From: Saprospiraceae bacterium
Lineage (GTDB): Bacteria > Bacteroidota > Bacteroidia > Chitinophagales > Saprospiraceae
Length of the DNA: 12,061 nt
Assembly (NCBI GenBank): GCA_013001805.1
Contig: JABDLW010000596.1
Coordinates: 1 to 12,061, forward strand
Reading direction: 5' to 3'
Below, piece after piece: positions 7,267 through 12,061 of this stretch (position 1 is its first letter; every line of letters begins with the position of its first letter). Under the pieces are notes generated by a model that had not been told where the DNA came from, made no database searches, and saw only the letters and a program-made list of their open reading frames with translations. The translations under genes and the position numbers were made by a program.

Positions 7267-9795
7267 CTATTGCTCTCTGCCAAATATTTTGTCAAAAAAC
7301 TTCTTGCGTTTCTTTTTTCGTTCTCTTTTCTCCAATATTTTTTCATTCTTCTCACGAATCCTTTGGCTATATTCACTGAGGGTTTCGGAGTCTTTCCGTG
7401 GTGATTTACGCAAAATATCTTTTAATTCGGAAGTGTCTATTTCAGCAGCAACTTGACTGAATTCCAATAGCTGTTCTACATCTAAAATCGAATCAAAGAA
7501 TTCCGGAAGTTCCGGTAAATAATGGGGACAGTCGAGCAGCGCCAGAAGAGTATCCACTGGTTTCTGGAAAGATCCCTGCATGTACCTGGAGGTGCGCTTA
7601 TTTTTTTGCACGCGCTGCATAAACAGCCCCCAAATTGGCAAGGCCGTATTTGCCCCTTGCCCATTATGCGTTGTTTTGAAATGGACTGCAGGAATTTCTG
7701 CTCCTACCCAAACTCCCGCTAAAAGTCCGGGTGTATACCCCATGAACCAACCATCCGACTGATTTTGCGTTGTTCCGGTTTTACCGGCAATTGCTCCATT
7801 AAGGTTGTATTCGTAACGCAGTCTTCGTGCAGTACCACTGTCGACCACAGACTGAAGAAAGTGAGTAAGCGTAGCCGCCTCATCACGGTTTAAAATGCGT
7901 TTGTTTACATCTGTTTTTTTTTCTGGCCTTACCAATACTTGACCATCGGCAGTTTCAATTCTATCCAGGAAACTTAAAACCGGCCGCACACCTTCATTCG
8001 CCAGGGTGGCGTAAACTCTCGCCATTTGCCACAGCGAGGCATCAACGGCACCTAAAGCTATTGCAGGTTCGCCAGGCAGATTCTCATCAATACCCATTTC
8101 AATGGCCAGCTGGCGAATGGGTTCAATACCAACTTCCAGCGCCGTCTCCACGGCCACAGTATTAACAGAATTTGTCAGAGCACCTTCCATACTAAAATAT
8201 CCACCGTAAAATTCATCACTATTGCGGGGTTCCCAGTTTTTGTATTCGGGATAACTCACTAATCTGTTCTCAAAATATTCGCAAGGTTGAATGCCATCTC
8301 TTATGGCAGCAGCATAAACAATGGGTTTCATTATTGATCCTATCTGACGTTTGGATTTTACATGATCGTACTGAATAAAGCGGTGATCAATTCCACCCAC
8401 CCAAGCTCTGACCACACCCGAGCCAGGCTCAACAACCAGCATGCCCGCTCTAAGTAAAGTCAGATAATACCTGATAGAATCCAGCGGAGTCATTTCTACT
8501 TCCTTTTCGCCTGCATCCCAGTCAAATATTACCATCTTAACGGGTGTGTCAAATGTCTTCCGTATTTCTTCCTCACTAAACCCTTGAGCCTCGAGATGGC
8601 GGTAGCGAGCACTATTTTTGATTTGCTTTTCCCGCAGATCTTTAGTAAACCAGGGTTCCTCACCTTTCCATTCTTTTAAAAATGTTTTTTGCAGGCTTTT
8701 TAGATGCGCTCTGACAACTTCCTCAGCATAACGTTGCATGGTCGCATCAATACTGGTGTATACTTTGAGTCCATCGGTATATAAATTATAGGTAGTTCCA
8801 TCCGGTTTTTGAATTGCTTTTAGCTTTTCATCGACTTCTGCTCGTAAATGTGCCCGGAAATAGGTAGCTAACCCCAGGTCATGACTTTCTGGTTGATAAT
8901 TTGATTTGATGTCCTGATTTATCAAGGTCTGTGCACTGTCTGCAGATAAATAACCAAATTTTACCATTTGATTTAAAACCGTGTTGCGCCTCTCTTTTGC
9001 TCTTTCCGGATATCTTACTGGATTGTAGTATGAGGTTGCTTTCAACATGCCTATTAGCACGGCTGCCTCGCCAACATCCAACTGGTCCAGACTTTTATCG
9101 AAAAATCGTTGTGAAGCTATTTTTACGCCAAAAGCATTTCCCTCAAAAGGTACCGTGTTAAGGTACATTCTCAAAATTTGATCCTTTTCAAAGACCTTCT
9201 CCAGTCTTCTGGCTATCAGCATTTCTTTCAACTTGCTAATGACGATACTGAAAAAGGCGTACTCCTTCCGGGGATACAAGTTCTTGGCCAATTGCTGACT
9301 AATCGTACTTCCTCCTCCTGATCTCTCCTGGGATAGTAGAATAGACTTTATTAAAACCCGGCCAAGTGACTTTATATCGATCCCTCCGTGCTCAAAAAAT
9401 CGTGCGTCTTCAGTGGCAACTAATGATTTAATCAAGTGGGCGGGAAGTTCTGACGAGTCGGCATTGATCCGGTTCTCAATGTAATATTTACCAATAGAAA
9501 TTCCCCGGGCATCATAGATTTCTGATGCCTGGTTGTTTTGAATATTGGCAAGTTGTGCGTAAGTGGGTAAGGGTCCAAAAAAGCCTTTCCATACCAGGAA
9601 AATCAAAGTGGTCGAAAAGAGAACAACGCCGAGTAGGAGGGTCCCTAGCGACCAGGCGATCAAACTCTGGAGAGATTGTCGATCCCACCAGTTCTTCGCA
9701 CGGCTCAAACTAAGCTTTGACGAAAACTTCCGATATAATGCTTTAATATTGATAGCTGTTATTTTATCCTTAAGTTGTTCCTGTCTTGACTTCAT
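7267..9795 (-). CDS. class A penicillin-binding protein (PBP1A-type transglycosylase/transpeptidase)
   Basis: This 842-residue bifunctional enzyme polymerises lipid II into glycan strands and cross-links the peptides. A short basic cytoplasmic segment leads into one membrane helix at about 46-70. The GT51 glycosyltransferase domain covers roughly 95-275. It shows EDARFFEHGG with catalytic E129, GGSTISQQLAKN (161-172), KLKE with E191 as the second acidic residue, and ILRMYLNTVPF. The transpeptidase domain (about 450-725) has the nucleophile motif S487-I-M-K490, S543-V-N545 and K672-T-G-T-T676, all intact, so both activities should be present. The last 100 or so residues form an acidic then strongly basic helical tail ending KKRKKFFDKIFGREQ. 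Length is ordinary for the family. The ATG at 9795 puts the basic segment in front of the membrane helix as expected. The next gene on this strand is the VOC protein; upstream it faces the histidine kinase gene divergently. Confidence 0.95.
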   Translation of the reverse strand: MKSRQEQLKDKITAINIKALYRKFSSKLSLSRAKNWWDRQSLQSLIAWSLGTLLLGVVLFSTTLIFLVWKGFFGPLPTYAQLANIQNNQASEIYDARGISIGKYYIENRINADSSELPAHLIKSLVATEDARFFEHGGIDIKSLGRVLIKSILLSQERSGGGSTISQQLAKNLYPRKEYAFFSIVISKLKEMLIARRLEKVFEKDQILRMYLNTVPFEGNAFGVKIASQRFFDKSLDQLDVGEAAVLIGMLKATSYYNPVRYPERAKERRNTVLNQMVKFGYLSADSAQTLINQDIKSNYQPESHDLGLATYFRAHLRAEVDEKLKAIQKPDGTTYNLYTDGLKVYTSIDATMQRYAEEVVRAHLKSLQKTFLKEWKGEEPWFTKDLREKQIKNSARYRHLEAQGFSEEEIRKTFDTPVKMVIFDWDAGEKEVEMTPLDSIRYYLTLLRAGMLVVEPGSGVVRAWVGGIDHRFIQYDHVKSKRQIGSIMKPIVYAAAIRDGIQPCEYFENRLVSYPEYKNWEPRNSDEFYGGYFSMEGALTNSVNTVAVETALEVGIEPIRQLAIEMGIDENLPGEPAIALGAVDASLWQMARVYATLANEGVRPVLSFLDRIETADGQVLVRPEKKTDVNKRILNRDEAATLTHFLQSVVDSGTARRLRYEYNLNGAIAGKTGTTQNQSDGWFMGYTPGLLAGVWVGAEIPAVHFKTTHNGQGANTALPIWGLFMQRVQKNKRTSRYMQGSFQKPVDTLLALLDCPHYLPELPEFFDSILDVEQLLEFSQVAAEIDTSELKDILRKSPRKDSETLSEYSQRIREKNEKILEKRERKKKRKKFFDKIFGREQ

Positions 9796-9811
9796 TCCGG
9801 CAAAGCACTAA

Positions 9812-9839
9812 GGCATAAACATTAACGAATGCTTATGCC
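9812..9839 (-). promoter_or_regulatory. leader hairpin just upstream of the PBP start
   Basis: GGCATAA (9812-9818) pairs with TTATGCC (9833-9839), and CATT (9820-9823) with AATG (9828-9831), around an AACG tetraloop with one A/C mismatch. This gives 11 pairs in total. The hairpin ends about 16 nt before the PBP start codon, so it would sit in the 5' leader of the PBP mRNA or overlap its promoter. CCGGCA (9797-9802) can alternatively pair with TGCCGG (9836-9841), which would break the first hairpin. The role (operator, translational control or mRNA stability) is not determined. Confidence 0.45.
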
Positions 9840-9883
9840 GGTTTATTTGTTCAATATTGTACCATCTCGATAGTAGGAAGGTT

Positions 9884-9947
9884 GTGATCATCTGGATCAC
9901 TTCAGTACCTGACTGAATCATTCATACGATCATCCATTCCGGATGAT
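9884..9947. promoter_or_regulatory. cluster of three perfect inverted repeats in the divergent intergenic region
   Basis: Three dyads with 5-nt spacers follow one another. They are GTGATC-ATCTG-GATCAC (9884-9900), directly abutting TTCAGT-ACCTG-ACTGAA (9901-9917), and then ATCATCC-ATTCC-GGATGAT (9929-9947). All arms are perfect. They lie between the divergent starts of the PBP (9795) and the histidine kinase (10013), where the promoters of both must be. Short dyads with a fixed spacer are typical of dimeric regulator operators, but the three differ in arm sequence, so a single binding protein is not assured. None is followed by a T-run. No convincing Bacteroidota -33/-7 pair was found in 9796-10012 on either strand. 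Confidence 0.4.
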
Positions 9948-10012
9948 GTTGAATCTTCATAATCCGATTGAGAAATGCTTGTTTCTGCATGATTCAGCAC
10001 TTATATTTAATC

Positions 10013-11749
10013 ATGCCAGGATCTGGAGTTACAATCAAGCTGAAAATAGCTTTGGTCATCAATATGCTCATGGTGCCCGTTCTGGGAATTCTATCGGCCT
10101 TATTTTATTTGCAATTTCGTAGTGCACTGAACCAACGGGTGCTATTACAACTAAGCTCAATACGGCAATTGAAGTCGGTTCAGATCGAAGATTTCCTTAC
10201 ACTTGAATGGAATACCTTCAGGGAATCAGCCGCAGCTTTTGCCGGAGAGGCACAGCCCAGGAGAACTTTTTCTCAAGATATAACGATATTGACCAGAGGT
10301 GATGAGGATGCTATTGAACAACAAAGCCTGTTGCATCTGCTTTCAATCGATAAAGAAGGCATTCATGATTTAAGTGCCTTTTCAAAAGAGAACAAGATGC
10401 TGATTGGATATTATCTGCGGCTTGATTCAATGAGAAGAGCTGTCTACATAAGTCCAGCCGAGAAGATTCAGCAGATCCTTTTAGAAAGGACGGGGATGGG
10501 TGAGACCGGGGAGACTTATCTTGTTGGTCCAGATTTCAAACTCCGGTCTGCATCGCGATTTTTTCCTGATCGATTACCCCTGCAAATTACTGCAGAAACA
10601 TCTGGAGTCATTCAGGCTTTACGAGGTTCTGAGGCCACTGGTATCTTTCCGGACTATCGAAATACCATTGTCTTCAGTGCCTATAGTCAGCTAAAAGCAG
10701 GATTTGTCCGTTGGGCAATCCTTTCGGAAATTGATCAAAGTGAAGCGCTTCAACCTCTGGAGGAAATGCAAAACCGACTTATCCTGATATTTCTTGCGAT
10801 GGTAGGAATTACGATCATCGGGACTTTTTTCCTGGCACAAAGCCTGGTCCGGCCATTGGTAGATATGAAAGCTAGGCTAAGCGAAATGTCTCGGGGTAAT
10901 TTTTCCATTGAAAGCATGAAGAGCTATCGCAAGGACGAAATTGGAGCAATGTTTAAGGCACTGGATGAGTTGGTTGCATCAATCAGACAGGCTATGCATT
11001 TTGCTAATGCCATTGGTTCCATGCAGTTGGATACCAGATATGAAATGCTTAGTGAAAATGACTCGTTGGGACAATCGCTGATTAATATGCGGGAAAAGCT
11101 CAAAGATTTCAAGGACCAGGAAGCAAAAATGCAGCTAATTTCTCAGAAGGCGATTTTGAGAGGACAGGAAGAAAATCGCAAGCGACTTTCCCGGGAAATG
11201 CACGATGGTTTGGGACCACTTTTGACCACGTTGCGAATGATGATTCAGCAATTGGAGATTCCCGAGGAACAAAAAACAAAGATTAAAGAAATGCTGGATG
11301 AAACCATCGCTGAGGTACGTCGCATGACTTACAATCTGATGCCACATGCCTTAATCGATTTTGGTGTGGGAAAGGCTCTGGAAAAACTTACGAAGATATC
11401 CGCCAAGGTGTCTGGAATTGCCATTCGGTATACCCATGAGATGAAAAATGATTCCCCACTGCCGGATGAAATTAATATTGGCTTGTATCGCATCGCACAG
11501 GAAGTCTTGAACAATGCAATTAAGCATTCCGGTGCAAGTGAGATAAAAATGTCCCTAACTGAATTTGACGATAGGATTTCATTTTATTTCGCCGATAATG
11601 GCATTGGCTTTGACACAACCCAGATGTATCCGGGAGCGGGTTTGATAAATATGCGGGAACGCTGTCGGATATTAAATGGAAATATTCAGGTAAGTTCGAG
11701 TGAGGAAGGCACCATTATAGAAATAGAAATTCCTTTAGAAAATGATTAA
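10013..11749 (+). CDS. membrane sensor histidine kinase (Cache-like sensor, HAMP, HisKA_3, HATPase)
   Basis: This 578-residue kinase should sense a signal outside the membrane and phosphorylate the partner regulator encoded next. Membrane helix 1 is about 9-33. The extracytoplasmic domain (about 35-255) contains GETGETYLVGPDFKLRSASRF (split at 164-174 and 175-183), a typical Cache-domain signature. Membrane helix 2 is about 256-278, followed by HAMP (about 277-330). A second HAMP-like helical segment covers 330-365 (LSENDSLGQSLINMR). HisKA_3 has EENRKRLSREMHDGLG with phospho-acceptor H397. The ATPase domain has the N-box EVLNNAIKH (497-505), DNGIGF (528-533) and GAGLINMRER (541-550), all intact. 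I chose the ATG at 10013 because it puts a short basic segment before helix 1. The ATG at 9989 or the TTG at 9968 would add 8 or 15 residues of unremarkable sequence. The stop overlaps the regulator start by 8 bp, suggesting translational coupling. The ligand is unknown. Confidence 0.92.
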   Translation: MPGSGVTIKLKIALVINMLMVPVLGILSALFYLQFRSALNQRVLLQLSSIRQLKSVQIEDFLTLEWNTFRESAAAFAGEAQPRRTFSQDITILTRGDEDAIEQQSLLHLLSIDKEGIHDLSAFSKENKMLIGYYLRLDSMRRAVYISPAEKIQQILLERTGMGETGETYLVGPDFKLRSASRFFPDRLPLQITAETSGVIQALRGSEATGIFPDYRNTIVFSAYSQLKAGFVRWAILSEIDQSEALQPLEEMQNRLILIFLAMVGITIIGTFFLAQSLVRPLVDMKARLSEMSRGNFSIESMKSYRKDEIGAMFKALDELVASIRQAMHFANAIGSMQLDTRYEMLSENDSLGQSLINMREKLKDFKDQEAKMQLISQKAILRGQEENRKRLSREMHDGLGPLLTTLRMMIQQLEIPEEQKTKIKEMLDETIAEVRRMTYNLMPHALIDFGVGKALEKLTKISAKVSGIAIRYTHEMKNDSPLPDEINIGLYRIAQEVLNNAIKHSGASEIKMSLTEFDDRISFYFADNGIGFDTTQMYPGAGLINMRERCRILNGNIQVSSSEEGTIIEIEIPLEND

Positions 11750-12061
11750 AATTATTATTGTCGATGATCACCAACTTTTTAGGGATGGTCTGGAAGCATT
11801 AATTTCTACCAAGGAGGATTTTCAGATCCTGAAGAGCCTGGGTACAGGTAAAGAGCTTATGGAAGCGCTTGAGGCAGATTTACTACCTGATATCGTCCTG
11901 TTGGACCTCAGCATGCCAGAGATGGATGGCTTTGAGGTTCTGAGACAAGTGAAAGGTAAGTTTCCCGAAGTAAAATTTATTGTTATTTCAATGCATGATG
12001 ATGGATTGTACATTTCTAAATGCGTGCGAAGCGGTGCTTACGGGTATCTGTTGAAAAACAC
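11742..12061 (+). CDS. response regulator receiver domain, NarL/FixJ type (3' end outside window)
   Basis: The ATG at 11742 lies inside the end of the kinase gene, in another frame, and opens a frame that continues to the window edge (106 codons seen). The translation MIKIIIVDDHQLFRDGLEAL is a classic receiver start. D8 and D9 form the acidic pocket and D55 (VLLDLSMPEMDG) is the phosphorylation site. S83 (IVISMHDD) and K105 (GYLLKN) complete the switch and catalytic residues. The VDDHQLFRDGL opening is characteristic of NarL/LuxR-type regulators, and these pair with HisKA_3 kinases such as the one just upstream. A C-terminal helix-turn-helix of the LuxR type is therefore expected beyond the window but is not seen. 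It is very likely the cognate partner of the upstream kinase, controlling transcription of unknown targets. Confidence 0.93.
   Translation, partial: MIKIIIVDDHQLFRDGLEALISTKEDFQILKSLGTGKELMEALEADLLPDIVLLDLSMPEMDGFEVLRQVKGKFPEVKFIVISMHDDGLYISKCVRSGAYGYLLKN

Noticed and set aside
9525..9811. Plus-strand open frames opposite the PBP N-terminus
   Set aside because: They lie entirely antisense to a well-supported PBP gene and their translations resemble no family.
9854..9863. TACAAT on the minus strand as a -10 box for the PBP gene
   Set aside because: It resembles an E. coli-type -10, but there is no matching -35 at 16-18 bp, and Bacteroidota use a different consensus.

Overview
The window looks like a chromosomal segment of a Bacteroidota bacterium, probably from the Cytophagales side. 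The RpoB and RpoC proteins have the Bacteroidota form, genes lack clear Shine-Dalgarno sequences, the tRNA does not encode its CCA end, and the kinase/regulator pair is of the HisKA_3/NarL type common in that group. I can support the phylum with fair confidence and the order only weakly.

Layout, left to right. (1) Bases 2-5657, + strand: the 3' part of rpoB, then a complete rpoC 28 bp later, closed by a clear intrinsic terminator at 5695-5727. (2) 5896-5969, + strand: a tRNA-Pro with anticodon CGG. (3) 5954-6383: a non-coding array directly after the tRNA. The last 19 bp of the tRNA-Pro gene region recur twice, each time exactly 172 bp further on. The two intervals between the copies fold into related multi-branched RNA-like structures whose helices are kept by compensatory changes. 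A third copy starts the same way and then diverges into two unrelated hairpins. This is the most unusual thing in the window; the nearest known parallel I can name is the tandem repeat behind E. coli tyrT (rtT), which also repeats a short tRNA 3' end. (4) 6384-6557: 174 bp with no feature I can identify. (5) 6558-7205 and 7267-9795, - strand: a VOC/glyoxalase-like protein downstream of a class A penicillin-binding protein, 61 bp apart and possibly co-transcribed. (6) 9796-10012: a divergent intergenic region with a strong hairpin just before the PBP start and three compact inverted repeats with 5-nt spacers. (7) 10013-12061, + strand: a membrane sensor histidine kinase overlapping by 8 bp a NarL/FixJ-type response regulator that runs off the end of the window.

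How they work together: rpoB-rpoC encode the two catalytic subunits of RNA polymerase. The PBP builds and cross-links peptidoglycan. The kinase and regulator form a cognate two-component pair, whose shared upstream region with the PBP gene could allow coordinated control, though nothing in the sequence proves that link.
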